64,000 nt of DNA, taken from NCBI GenBank assembly GCA_030426665.1, contig JAUHYD010000016.1, positions 1 through 64,000 on the forward strand, read 5' to 3'. The notes under the pieces were generated by a model. It made no database searches. It was not told the origin of the DNA and saw only the letters and a program-made list of their open reading frames with translations. Numbering within the stretch: the stretch's first letter is position 1; every line of letters begins with the position of its first letter. Both the position numbers and the translations under genes were made by a program. The stretch is from Bacteroidia bacterium (GTDB taxonomy: Bacteria > Bacteroidota > Bacteroidia > Chitinophagales > Chitinophagaceae). Of this stretch, positions 27,558-36,970 are shown piece by piece.

Positions 27558-30500
27558 CTACCTAAGTAGCGTTACGTTTCCTTTGTGGCTTTCATGCTGA
27601 CCGTCTTTGAATATTGCATCAATCTGGTAAACATAAACACCTTCCGGTTGAGGGATTTCATTTAGTTTTCCGTCCCATCCTCTGCCTTGCAGCGAGTTGG
27701 CCGTGAATATCAACTGACCCCAACGATTAAATATATTCATATTGAAGTCAATCAAACCGCTGCTCAACAATTGACGTGGGAAGAAGTAGTCATTTACGCC
27801 ATCACCATTCGGAGTGAATACGTTTGGAACGTTAATGTAACAGTCTTTAACTACTTCGATAGAGTCTGTGTGTGAGCACCCGTTAACGGTGATCGTTGCG
27901 TGGTATGTACCTGGTGCAACAATCGTGATATAAGGTGATTTTTCACCTGTGCTCCATTCCCATGCCGGTACTCCACCTGCTGCATTAATTCTCTTTGCAG
28001 AAAGCATAATTGAAGCACTTCCCGGACAGATTGTAGTATCTCCACCAAGGTCCATTGTAGGAGCAGGGAAGATATTTATCTCTTGCTCCAGCGTTGCAGT
28101 TGGGCAGTATACATATTCTGCGGTAGCTGTCACGGTAAACGTTCCCGCAGTATTGAATGCATGTTTTATCGGGTTTGTATCTTTAAATATATCTTCACCC
28201 GTTCCGAATTGCCATGTCAGGCCGGAACTTCCTTCTCCGATGTTCTCATCCGTGAAAGTGATATATTTTCCGGAACAGGAAACACTATCTGTAAATGAAA
28301 GATGCGGATTAGGGAACGTCCATACCCGAGCGGTTACTTTCGCGCGTTCACTTGTACAGCCCTCGATTGAGGTCTGTGTAACGTACATGCTGTAAATGCC
28401 GGGCTTGTCTGTAGGCGGCGTTGCTGCGGTTGATGTGCCGGTAAAGTCAAATTCAGACGTATACCACATCAGATTGTCGCCGGTTACATCATACGTCACT
28501 GCAATATCATTTTGACAATAGTTGGTGTCAACAACTATTGGCGCATCAGGCGTTTGGTTAACAATTACCTGTACTGTATCAGATACAGTACAACCATTAA
28601 GCGTCATCGCTACCGTATAAGTTCCTGTTGAAACCGTTTGCACGTGAGCTATATACGGATTCTGAGCAAATGAATTGTAGTAGTCAGGCCCGTTCCACTC
28701 ATAGGATGTAGCACCACTAGCAGATTCACTCATTAAGAATAATGTATCATTAGAGCATACCGGAGTATTGCTTGTTGCAACAGGTTCTGGTAGTGGTCGT
28801 ATCTCAACTACAGTCGAAGCATAATTAAAACAATTTGCTTTTGACGCAGTAACTGAGTAAACTCCTGCATTTGCCATTATTGCCGGTACTATTTCCGGAT
28901 TTTGAAGAGCAGATGTAAAACCTGAAGGACCAACCCATGAGAACGTAACCCCTGCCGTAGTGCTTGATGCAAAAAGTTTCAGTGTTTCGCCAACACAGAC
29001 AAAACTGTTGCTCGTCACTCCCGTCAGGTCAGGAATAGGAGGGTCGGACAGGAACACCGGACCGACAACATTATAGTTACATGTGGCACCAATTATCGTA
29101 ATATTTGTGTAGGTGCCGGCGGTCAGGCCGGTAATAACTACGCGTCCGGCAGAGTTTGCCACAATCGTTGTAGTGATAGGCGTACCGTCTTTCTGATACG
29201 TAACAGTATAAGTCGTGTCAGGAATAAGTAGTCCGGAGAGTGTTATACTACCGTTTGCAGCAAGACACATACTCGGGTCAGCAAAGGTTTCGACCGCAAT
29301 AATTCTTTCGTCAGGATCCAGAATAAAGTCTGATGTGGTATCCTTACAGCCGTTATTATCGGTTACAATCACAGTATATGTACCCGTCCCGAGGCTCGTC
29401 GCCAGCGAGGTCGTCTGCACGGGGGTTGTACTCCAGACATAGGTATAAGGTGCTGTTCCTGTTGCCACTGTCACCCAGGCAGACCCGTCGTTGTAGCCAT
29501 GACACGTAGGTGTGTCTACGGATATATTAGTTATCAGGTTCGGAAGTATGTCGACTCGGAACTCATGCTCCATGGTACATCCGTTGGTATTTGTTACCAC
29601 AACTGTATATACTGTATTTACCGTTGGACTAGCTAATGGGTTAGGGCAGTTTGTACAGCTTAGCCCGGAAGCAGGGGACCAGCTATAAGTAAGCGGAAGC
29701 GCTACATCTGTTGCATTTGGTTCCAGCATTGTGCTTTGACCCAGACAAATTGCTGTGTCATTTGATGGATGTAAAGCCATATTTGCTGGCCGGATAGTAG
29801 TATAAAGAGTGTCAGGGCAACCGAAACCGACCAAAGGTGTCAGAATTACAGCCAAAGTAATTGGCGAAGAAGGGAAAGGCACGGTGATTGTCTCACCTGT
29901 TCCATAAAATACAGAGAACGTTGCCGAGTCGTACCACTCATAAGTGGCAAAACCTGCAGGCGCTGTCAGTGTAGGAGGTGTCATCGTGTCGCAAATCACA
30001 GAAGAAATTGCAAACAAACCACAGCTCATATCCAGATAGCCATATCCAAAGTGTCCACCTAAGTCACAGTCTCCACTGGTAAAGTCAATTCCAACTGTGG
30101 TGCCGGCCAAACCTGACAAGTTAATACTTGAAGTTGTCCAGTCTTTGTAGTAAACGGGAGTACCTGTACTGGATCTTGGTGCACAGGTATCACAACCTGA
30201 AAACATGAATCCGGGTAGTGACGCATCAGCCACATAAACATAGTGAGAACAGGGAATGTCAGTCAGCGTCGCAGAATCATATACATTCACCTCAAATCGT
30301 GGTTGCCCGTCATCAGAGTGTCCTGCCGGGTTTTGCAATACGACTGCATATCGATAAATCAAACTGTAATTGTCTGCACCAGCGGGAATCGGAACGTAAA
30401 AACGAGCCCGTTCTGCCTGACGGCTAACAGATTTGTTACCTAATTTCAAAGAATAGGTCCCCCCACCGGGTGCAACAATTGGAAAATTTCCGTACTCATC

Positions 30501-30767
30501 ACGAGCCATTGGCGGAAACCCTGGTGTCGGTGATGAAGTACAGCCAACCAATCCGGATGCTTGAGTAAGCGTGTGACGGCATGCTATAGGTGGAACCGCG
30601 GTTGTGGATATAACTAAAGGACAGCAACTCCCGGTATAATAAGACCAGCCGGATAGGTCGCCCATCTCAAAGTCAATGTTGGGTGGGCATACGCTGCTTT
30701 GACTGTACGATGTTGTCCCGAAACATAAAATAGCAAAAATGATAGACAGAATTTTTTTTGCGTTCAT
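27558..30767 (-). CDS. Large secreted protein with CHU_C (T9SS type B) C-terminal domain
   Basis: The 1069-residue protein has a signal peptide (MNAKKILSIIFAILCFGTTS, cleaved near SYSQ). Residues ~30-260 resemble an N-terminal carbohydrate- or ligand-binding beta domain. The middle holds several PKD/Ig-like units (SCSGKYITFTDENIGEG is a clear PKD stretch; GTYTVIVTDNNGCKDT marks an SprB-type repeat). The last ~93 residues are the gliding-motility-associated CHU_C domain, starting NVFTPNGDGVNDYFFP and containing IFNRWGQLIF and WDGK. CHU_C directs export by the type IX system. The protein is probably surface-bound or released. Many Cys residues suggest disulfides. Confidence 0.9.
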   Translation of the reverse strand: MNAKKILSIIFAILCFGTTSYSQSSVCPPNIDFEMGDLSGWSYYTGSCCPLVISTTAVPPIACRHTLTQASGLVGCTSSPTPGFPPMARDEYGNFPIVAPGGGTYSLKLGNKSVSRQAERARFYVPIPAGADNYSLIYRYAVVLQNPAGHSDDGQPRFEVNVYDSATLTDIPCSHYVYVADASLPGFMFSGCDTCAPRSSTGTPVYYKDWTTSSINLSGLAGTTVGIDFTSGDCDLGGHFGYGYLDMSCGLFAISSVICDTMTPPTLTAPAGFATYEWYDSATFSVFYGTGETITVPFPSSPITLAVILTPLVGFGCPDTLYTTIRPANMALHPSNDTAICLGQSTMLEPNATDVALPLTYSWSPASGLSCTNCPNPLASPTVNTVYTVVVTNTNGCTMEHEFRVDILPNLITNISVDTPTCHGYNDGSAWVTVATGTAPYTYVWSTTPVQTTSLATSLGTGTYTVIVTDNNGCKDTTSDFILDPDERIIAVETFADPSMCLAANGSITLSGLLIPDTTYTVTYQKDGTPITTTIVANSAGRVVITGLTAGTYTNITIIGATCNYNVVGPVFLSDPPIPDLTGVTSNSFVCVGETLKLFASSTTAGVTFSWVGPSGFTSALQNPEIVPAIMANAGVYSVTASKANCFNYASTVVEIRPLPEPVATSNTPVCSNDTLFLMSESASGATSYEWNGPDYYNSFAQNPYIAHVQTVSTGTYTVAMTLNGCTVSDTVQVIVNQTPDAPIVVDTNYCQNDIAVTYDVTGDNLMWYTSEFDFTGTSTAATPPTDKPGIYSMYVTQTSIEGCTSERAKVTARVWTFPNPHLSFTDSVSCSGKYITFTDENIGEGSSGLTWQFGTGEDIFKDTNPIKHAFNTAGTFTVTATAEYVYCPTATLEQEINIFPAPTMDLGGDTTICPGSASIMLSAKRINAAGGVPAWEWSTGEKSPYITIVAPGTYHATITVNGCSHTDSIEVVKDCYINVPNVFTPNGDGVNDYFFPRQLLSSGLIDFNMNIFNRWGQLIFTANSLQGRGWDGKLNEIPQPEGVYVYQIDAIFKDGQHESHKGNVTLLR

Positions 30768-31204
30768 AATTGGTTATTTTTTATTCATGTTACACAAAAA
30801 TCAACTCTATTGTAACATGTGAGGTGTTGTTTTTATTAAAAGTATTTAATTATTGTCTAATGCATGGCGGACATAACATTCCCCGCAATTCAATAGACAC
30901 TATGTTTCTGTTAATTGTTGGGTTTGTTGTCACATTTAATGTTATGCAATATTATCTAATTTCTTTCACTTAACTATATGATGTAGCAATTTATGAAGTA
31001 TTTTTTGAATTTCACAACAGAAATACGCATATAAAATATTATATGTGAATTAAGTGGATTATTGACCCGAAATATGTACTATTGGTTAATTGTGTGTTGT
31101 AATTTTATAATGTGATAATACTCATGGATTGATTTTGTATGTATGAACAAAAAACGCCCTGCATTTGCAGAGCGTTTTTTAATAATTACTTTGAGGGTAT
31201 AACA
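30768..31204. other. AT-rich intergenic region
   Basis: This gap separates the start of the CHU_C gene from the end of the C1-peptidase gene, both on the minus strand. It is very AT-rich. Apart from the hairpin at 31149-31180 no gene or RNA is supported, and a short plus-strand frame at 30770-30973 looks accidental. The promoter of the CHU_C gene must lie here, but no clear TAnnTTTG box was found. Confidence 0.6.
31149..31180 (-). terminator. Terminator of the C1-peptidase gene
   Basis: The stem AAAAAACGC-CTGCA / TGCAG-GCGTTTTTT (one mismatch, 2-nt loop) lies 24 bases beyond the peptidase stop at 31205 and ends in a T-run on the minus strand. Confidence 0.8.
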
Positions 31205-32431
31205 CTAATTTAGATTCATCTTGTATCGAAGCGTGTTTGGGATGCCATTCTTATGCAATAGAATGGCGGTTGTTTTATAGCGAACATAATTTTTTGAAAC
31301 ATAAAGGAACCCCTTATAGTCATTTTTTTCGCCCCATGAGTTCTTAACTATGTAATACCTCCGCCCGTTCTGGTCGGCAGCAAGTCCTACAATATGCATC
31401 CCATGGTCGTCGGTAGTGGTGTAATTGTCAAACGCCTCCTGCCTCATTTCCTGAGTGATATATCGTTCGTTTTTCGGACCATTGAACATATATTTCTTCT
31501 CAGAATCATTCATGTCAGCATATTCTTTCTCAGGAACGTATGCAACACCATTTTTCCAACTAAAGTACTTTTCGCTAACATCAGTTGCCCATGCCACAGT
31601 GAAGCCTTTGTTGAGTGCGTTATCAATTATGTCCGTCAGGTCTTCCATTTTTACATTGTACACTCTGTCAAATGACCAGTTGTCCGGTACCATTAATACT
31701 GTTTTCTTATACCATGGAGCTGTAGTTACCGATGTAAGTTCAACGTAATCTTCAGGATGAATACCCACGCGAAGTTTCGCAAAGCTTTCCGGTGTATAGG
31801 TGCGGTTATTCCATTTAAACTTCTCGGGTATTTTACCAAGGTAAGAATCCAAAACCTCGTCATATGCTTTTCTCCACGACGGGGTAAGCTTTTTATTCGG
31901 ATTAGAAACTACTGCATCCAACATTGACTTTAATATTGCCTGCATTTCCGCAAATTTGTTTTTGTCGGTGCCGTATTGTAGCCCCGTATATGCTTCCTGA
32001 GGCATAGCTCCGTATTTGGCGTACATGTTTATAACGTCATGGCATGCGCCACCGTCTCCCCAGGCCACAGCTCCATGCATGCGCACATAGTTGTCTGCTT
32101 TTTCACGGTACACACAGTGCGCGCTGAAAATTTGTGCCAATTCTATTGGCTCTTTTCCCATGCGCATCATCTCACTCTCCAAAAATGAGTTCGTTGAATA
32201 ACTCCAGCAAGTGCCTGAACTAGCTTGGTTTTTAACACCTGTGTGTTCCAGATCTATAAGTTTATGAAACTTGTACTTGCTGTTGGGGTCTTCTTTTTTC
32301 TTGGTCTCTTTATCGGGTTTATGGTCTGTGGTTGTGTAGCTGTGGTTCGACTCTATTTTTCTTATCAGGTCATCCTGAGCATTGGTAACCAGCGGTGCGA
32401 TGCACAACGCAAGTATCGAGATTTTCTTCAT
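31205..32431 (-). CDS. Secreted C1-family cysteine peptidase (bleomycin-hydrolase-like)
   Basis: The 408-residue protein has a signal peptide (MKKISILALCIAPLVTNAQD, cleaved before Gln) and the papain-superfamily catalytic residues: Cys75 in SSGTCWSYS, His343 in DDHGMHIVG and Asn364 in VKNSWGE. The Gln before the Cys (VKNQASSGTCW) fits the oxyanion position. The architecture (about 400 residues, insertions between the catalytic residues) is like the C1B/PepC-bleomycin hydrolase branch, but this one is exported. It probably degrades peptides in the periplasm or outside. A short hydrophilic linker (residues ~20-52) is not conserved. Confidence 0.9.
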   Translation of the reverse strand: MKKISILALCIAPLVTNAQDDLIRKIESNHSYTTTDHKPDKETKKKEDPNSKYKFHKLIDLEHTGVKNQASSGTCWSYSTNSFLESEMMRMGKEPIELAQIFSAHCVYREKADNYVRMHGAVAWGDGGACHDVINMYAKYGAMPQEAYTGLQYGTDKNKFAEMQAILKSMLDAVVSNPNKKLTPSWRKAYDEVLDSYLGKIPEKFKWNNRTYTPESFAKLRVGIHPEDYVELTSVTTAPWYKKTVLMVPDNWSFDRVYNVKMEDLTDIIDNALNKGFTVAWATDVSEKYFSWKNGVAYVPEKEYADMNDSEKKYMFNGPKNERYITQEMRQEAFDNYTTTDDHGMHIVGLAADQNGRRYYIVKNSWGEKNDYKGFLYVSKNYVRYKTTAILLHKNGIPNTLRYKMNLN

Positions 32432-32488
32432 TTTTAGAATAATGATTTTTGTAAAAGTAAAATTAAAAAGGTAAAAAGAAAAAACAAC

Positions 32489-33109
32489 TCAATTTTTAGA
32501 AGGCAGGACTGCATTGGTGCTCAGTATGTTTCGGGTTGCAGGACCTTCGGAAAACAATAGATCCAGTATGCTCAGGTTGGGTAAATAGCCTATTCGGTCT
32601 GCGAATATCTGGTAGTATTCCGGACCATCTGAATTAAAGCTATCCATTATTCTTAGGTCAAATGCATAGTTTTCTTTATTGTCAGGTGTATTTGCGACTG
32701 CGTTGACTGCTATTTTGAGTTTCAGTTGGTTGAGCACCCAAAGCAAGGCGGCATCATTAAAGTCAGTCAGGAAATCAAATTTTGTCTCGTACAGTTTCTG
32801 CAGTGAATCTTTATAATGAAAAAAATAGGGCGATCTGTTATACGTTGACGTGAGCGCTCGCCAATGTTGAGTTTGCCATCTGGTGTCGTTTTTTATTTTA
32901 ATTTGGCGGGTAGTGTTTTGTTGATTGCGACCTTTGTCAAGTGGAATAGATAGTAAGATAGCGTTGTTGGCACCCGAAATGCTATATCTGTTCCTTGGGG
33001 TCATCTTTTCAAACTTTTCAGTTTTGTCAATAATTACTTGGTCTGCCGAAACAGAACGCAACCACCAACCGACGGGAGGAAAAGTGTATGATGCAGAAAT
33101 GATAGTCAT
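32489..33109 (-). CDS. WbqC-like family protein
   Basis: The ~206-residue protein starts at the ATG at 33109 (MTIISASYTFPPVGWW); a longer frame from 33217 adds 36 residues with no family look. The WbqC-like features are the N-terminal YTFPPVGWWLR, then ILLSIPLDKG, RNQQNTTRQIKI and HWRALTSTYNRSPYF. WbqC proteins occur in polysaccharide loci and elsewhere in Bacteroidota, with unknown biochemistry. The gene lies between the C1-peptidase gene and the divergent rRNA-methyltransferase gene. Confidence 0.8.
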   Translation of the reverse strand: MTIISASYTFPPVGWWLRSVSADQVIIDKTEKFEKMTPRNRYSISGANNAILLSIPLDKGRNQQNTTRQIKIKNDTRWQTQHWRALTSTYNRSPYFFHYKDSLQKLYETKFDFLTDFNDAALLWVLNQLKLKIAVNAVANTPDNKENYAFDLRIMDSFNSDGPEYYQIFADRIGYLPNLSILDLLFSEGPATRNILSTNAVLPSKN

Positions 33110-33245
33110 GAAATAGTATTCGTACCTGTGCAAAATAAAGAAATGATTATCTAGGTTGTGCAATTTGTGATATTTACCCGTAGTTTTGTTTTGAGAAAGA
33201 CATGCAATTAATTGCACTATTTTTTGACTTTAAACTAGTTGTGTC

Positions 33246-34601
33246 CTGAAAATCCCCGATACACTGCTTAGAGAGTTACAAACGGTTAAAACGTTTGACC
33301 AACGATCTTTTGTGGCTGCACACATGCAGCCTCCGCCTGTTTCGATACGTACACATCCAATTAAAGGTTCTGAATTGTTTACTGAAGAGTCGTCCGTTAG
33401 TTGGTGTGCTAATGGAAAGTACCTTAAAGATCGTCCTGTTTTTACGCTTGATCCGGCATTTCATTCCGGTGCATATTATGTGCAGGAGGCATCCTCAATG
33501 TTCCTTGGTAAGATGATGGAGGTTGCAATCGGTGGGCGAAAGAATCTGCGCGTGCTTGATTTGTGTGCTGCTCCGGGAGGTAAAAGCACGCTTATTGCTT
33601 CTATGCTCGACTCAGAAAGCTTACTTATTTCAAATGAGGTGATTCGCTCTCGTGCGTCTATTCTCGAGGAGAATATGTCACGATGGGGGTACGCAAATAC
33701 ATGGGTTACGAGCAACGACCCTCGTGATTTTGGAAGACTGCACGGGTATTTTGACATTGTGGTTGTTGACGCACCCTGTAGCGGGTCTGGACTTTGGCGC
33801 AAGGATAGCGCCTCGCTTGGAGAATGGAGTGAGGAAAATGTTCGACTTTGTAGTGCCCGACAACAGAGAATACTTGCGGATGTTTGGCCGGCCATTAAAG
33901 AAGGCGGTACTATTATTTATTCAACGTGCTCGTTTTCTCAGGAGGAGGATGAAGACATTCTTGAATGGGTGGCCGAAGAATTTGGTGCAGGAAAGGTCGA
34001 GGTCGCGATAGAGCAAGACTGGAACATTGTTCCTACTATAGCCCCCCGTACCGGAATGGTAGGGTATCGTTTCTTTCCCGACAAATTGAGGGGAGAGGGC
34101 TTTTTTATCGCTGCCATGACAAAGCAAACTAAGGCCGATAGTATTAAGGTCAGGAAATTCAGAAGTGCCGGTAATAAGGATGCGCTGCGGGCGGGCGGAC
34201 ACCTGCTGAATGTTGACGACATTGTTTTTACTCCCGTGTCTGACAAAGCGTTTCATGCGGTTTATTCCTGGCACGAGCAAGATATAGAAGTGCTGAAAAG
34301 TCATGTTTATCTGAGGAAAGCAGGATTGGAAGCGGGTATGCCGCTCAAGGGAGACTGGCTGCCGGCACATGATATTGCCATGAGCGTCAACCTTGGTGAC
34401 GCGGTAAACACTGTGGATGTTGATAAAAATGAGGCGCTTAGATTCCTAAAGAGAGAAGATATGGGTATCGATACTGCGCGTGGCTGGCATGTAGTCCGAT
34501 ACCGGGGGTGGGGCCTTGGTTGGGTTAAAGGGTTAGGGAATCGGGTCAACAATTACTTACCCAAACACTGGCGTATACGCATGGACGTCGACTTCGAATA
34601 G
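33246..34601 (+). CDS. RsmF-like rRNA m5C methyltransferase
   Basis: The protein belongs to the NOL1/NOP2/Sun family, which uses S-adenosylmethionine to make 5-methylcytosine in rRNA. It has the SAM motif LDLCAAPGGKSTLIASML, the VVDAPCSGSGLWRKD motif with the Pro-Cys catalytic pair, and YSTCSFSQEEDE with the second conserved Cys. A C-terminal PUA-like domain (~residues 310-450) follows, with WLPAHDIAMS. No ATG start exists. Conserved-looking N-terminal sequence (IPDTLLRELQTVKTFDQRSF) precedes the first usable GTG at 33312, so I place the start at CTG 33246, just after a TAA at 33231. GTG 33312 is the conservative alternative. The start is uncertain; the gene is not. Confidence 0.85.
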   Translation: MKIPDTLLRELQTVKTFDQRSFVAAHMQPPPVSIRTHPIKGSELFTEESSVSWCANGKYLKDRPVFTLDPAFHSGAYYVQEASSMFLGKMMEVAIGGRKNLRVLDLCAAPGGKSTLIASMLDSESLLISNEVIRSRASILEENMSRWGYANTWVTSNDPRDFGRLHGYFDIVVVDAPCSGSGLWRKDSASLGEWSEENVRLCSARQQRILADVWPAIKEGGTIIYSTCSFSQEEDEDILEWVAEEFGAGKVEVAIEQDWNIVPTIAPRTGMVGYRFFPDKLRGEGFFIAAMTKQTKADSIKVRKFRSAGNKDALRAGGHLLNVDDIVFTPVSDKAFHAVYSWHEQDIEVLKSHVYLRKAGLEAGMPLKGDWLPAHDIAMSVNLGDAVNTVDVDKNEALRFLKREDMGIDTARGWHVVRYRGWGLGWVKGLGNRVNNYLPKHWRIRMDVDFE

Positions 34602-34709
34602 GTAAGTTTCTCAATGTTTGTCCGACATTTACATTGATGTGTTTTCACGTATTTGTATCTGAAAAATGTATGATTTAACATTTTCGTTTTCATAATTGTA
34701 AGTAGCTTT

Positions 34710-36491
34710 ATGAAAAACACTACTATGGATAGGCAAAAAGCAATGATTGGCGGGGGATTCCTTATTGAACCAACAGGTGATGACATATTTACTCCCGAAG
34801 ATTTCAGCGAAGAACAGCGAATGATTATCCAGATGTGTGACGAATTTCTGGACAAAGAAGTTTTGCCAAACATTGTAGAAATTGATGCGCAAAAGGAAGG
34901 TTTGATGCCTGAGCTATTAGATAAGGCAGGAGAACTGGGTTTGCTGGGAGCGGCTTTTCCCGAGCAGTATGGTGGTTTGGGCAAGGACTTTATTACAGCT
35001 ACACTTGTTAATGAGTGCCTGGGAGGCGGCCATTCATTTGCAGTTGCCATGGCAGCTCACAATGGTATTGGCTCCTTGCCGATTCTGTATTTTGGAACTG
35101 ACGAGCAGAAAGAAAAATATATCCCGAAATTGGCCACCGGTGAAATGAAAGGTGCATATGCTTTGACTGAGCCAGGGTCAGGATCTGATGCATTGGCGGC
35201 AAAAACAACCGCAACACTATCCGAAGACGGGAAGAACTATATCCTTAACGGGCAAAAAATATGGATAACTAATGCCGGGTTTGCCGATGTGTTTACCGTT
35301 TTTGCAAAAGTTAATGGTGAACAGTTTAGTGCTTTTATTGTTGAGCGTGGTACACCCGGTTTGTCTTTTGGTGAGGAAGAGCACAAAATGGGCATAAGGG
35401 GCAGCAGCACGCGACAGTTGTTTTTTGAAGACTGTAAGATTCCTGTTGGCAACTTATTAGGTGAAATGGGAAGGGGGCATGTCATTGCCTTTAATATTCT
35501 GAATATCGGTAGACTGAAACTTTGCGCAGCGGCTATGGGCGGTGCGAAACGTGCACTGAACTCCTCTGTGAAGTATGCAAAGACAAGAGAACAATTCAAA
35601 ACGCCGATAGCTAATTTCGGTGCCATACAGCATAAGTTAGCTGAGATGGTTATTCGTGTGTTTGCAGCGGACACTTCTTTGTACCGTACGTCTAATTGGA
35701 TAACAAAAAAGGAGCAGGAATTAGAGTCAACAGATAAGGCTGGTGCGCTGCTTGGAGCAGCAGAAGAGTATGCTATAGAATGTGCCATGCTGAAAGTTCT
35801 TGGTTCTGAAGCGCTGGATTATGTGGTGGATGAAGGGGTGCAGATACATGGTGGCAATGGGTTTTCTGATGAGTACAATATTTCAAGGTCTTATCGGGAT
35901 AGTCGTATCAATAGGATATTTGAAGGGACAAATGAGATTAATAGACTGCTGATATTAGATATGTATCTGAAAAGAGCAATGAAGGGTAGGATTGACTTAA
36001 TGAAACCCGCTATGGCGATTCAGCAGGAGTTGATGAGTATCCCTGACTTTGGTGAGGATGACACACCATTCGCGACAGAGTTGAAACATATCGCTAATTT
36101 CAAAAAAGCAATATTGATGTGTGCCGGAGCGGCCGCACAGCAATTGATGATGAAAATAGAACACGAGCAGGAACTATTGATGTACCTCGCAGATATGGCA
36201 ATTGATACATTTCAGGCTGAAAGTGTATTGATGCGCGCCATCAAAATGAGCCGTAATAATCACGAAGAAGCAGAAACAGCGATGGATATCGCACACGTAT
36301 ATATTTATGATACGGCCGATAGGGTTAGTTGTGCCGGCAAGGCTGCGGTGAATGCTTTTGCAGAAGGCGACACACAACGAATGATGTTGCTGGGCATAAA
36401 GCGATTTACCAAAGTAGGTGGATATAATACAAAGGATGCTCGTCGCCGAATTGCTGCGAAACTTATAGAAAAGGAAAAATATTTTTTCTGA
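34710..36491 (+). CDS. Acyl-CoA dehydrogenase (VLCAD/ACAD9-like, long form)
   Basis: The 593-residue protein is a flavin acyl-CoA dehydrogenase of the long Bacteroidota form. It has the ALTEPGSGSDALAA flavin-binding loop, the KIWITNAG motif, the REQFKTPIANFGAIQHKLAE signature and the catalytic Glu405 in RIFEGTNEINRLL. The position of this Glu matches VLCAD. A C-terminal extension of about 180 residues after the core helix bundle is also a VLCAD/ACAD9 feature. It starts fatty-acid beta-oxidation by making the 2,3-enoyl-CoA. The start at 34710 is supported by length; another ATG at 34725 is possible. Confidence 0.95.
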   Translation: MKNTTMDRQKAMIGGGFLIEPTGDDIFTPEDFSEEQRMIIQMCDEFLDKEVLPNIVEIDAQKEGLMPELLDKAGELGLLGAAFPEQYGGLGKDFITATLVNECLGGGHSFAVAMAAHNGIGSLPILYFGTDEQKEKYIPKLATGEMKGAYALTEPGSGSDALAAKTTATLSEDGKNYILNGQKIWITNAGFADVFTVFAKVNGEQFSAFIVERGTPGLSFGEEEHKMGIRGSSTRQLFFEDCKIPVGNLLGEMGRGHVIAFNILNIGRLKLCAAAMGGAKRALNSSVKYAKTREQFKTPIANFGAIQHKLAEMVIRVFAADTSLYRTSNWITKKEQELESTDKAGALLGAAEEYAIECAMLKVLGSEALDYVVDEGVQIHGGNGFSDEYNISRSYRDSRINRIFEGTNEINRLLILDMYLKRAMKGRIDLMKPAMAIQQELMSIPDFGEDDTPFATELKHIANFKKAILMCAGAAAQQLMMKIEHEQELLMYLADMAIDTFQAESVLMRAIKMSRNNHEEAETAMDIAHVYIYDTADRVSCAGKAAVNAFAEGDTQRMMLLGIKRFTKVGGYNTKDARRRIAAKLIEKEKYFF

Positions 36492-36618
36492 TTTTACTGT
36501 ATTTGGTGATTCGGAATTAGAAAATGTTTGTAAACATTGGTGCCCAATAATTAGAAATTGCCGGAAAATTACCGATATTAGCTGCAATTTTTAAGTCTGA
36601 CAGTTCAACAAGAAATAC

Positions 36619-36777
36619 ATGAAGTATAAAGTACTCCGGGTCATAGCGTTATTTTTATTGATGGCAAGCTTTAGTAGTTGCTACATGGGTTCGTGGTCAC
36701 GGTACAGACATAAACAACACTATATCCACAAAAAGAAGTATCGCTCGTTCCATAAGCACCACAATAGGGATTGGTAA
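36619..36777 (+). CDS. Small basic lipoprotein (52 residues)
   Basis: A short ATG frame in the gap between the acyl-CoA dehydrogenase and dut genes. The N-terminus MKYKVLRVIALFLLMASFSS is a signal peptide, followed by Cys21 in a lipobox-like FSSC. The mature part is very basic and His/Tyr/Lys-rich (SWSRYRHKQHYIHKKKYRSF), unlike random translation. I do not recognise the family. Supported by the signal peptide, lipobox and clean stop at 36777; homologues in other genomes would confirm it. Confidence 0.6.
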   Translation: MKYKVLRVIALFLLMASFSSCYMGSWSRYRHKQHYIHKKKYRSFHKHHNRDW

Positions 36778-36951
36778 ATCATACTTATGCGTGCAGCTTG
36801 AAGTGCAATGCATATATCTGGCAATGCCCTTGTGGCAGAGTTGACGTCTGAGCTATACCTAATATTATACCCTATTTAGTTATGTTTCATTAATTTATCT
36901 TCAACTTTGTTGTTTTAGTGTAGAACTTTAAACATTAGAACGCAAGGTACT

Positions 36952-36959
36952 TACCTTTG
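36952..36959 (+). promoter_or_regulatory. Bacteroidota -7 box for dut
   Basis: TACCTTTG matches TAnnTTTG and ends 11 bases before the dut ATG at 36971, implying a very short mRNA leader. No TTG at -33 was found. Confidence 0.5.
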
Positions 36960-36970
36960 CAGGACTAACG

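Noticed and set aside
30770-30973. A plus-strand 67-residue frame
   Set aside because: It has no signal, domain or Bacteroidota promoter and lies in very AT-rich DNA where such frames arise by chance.
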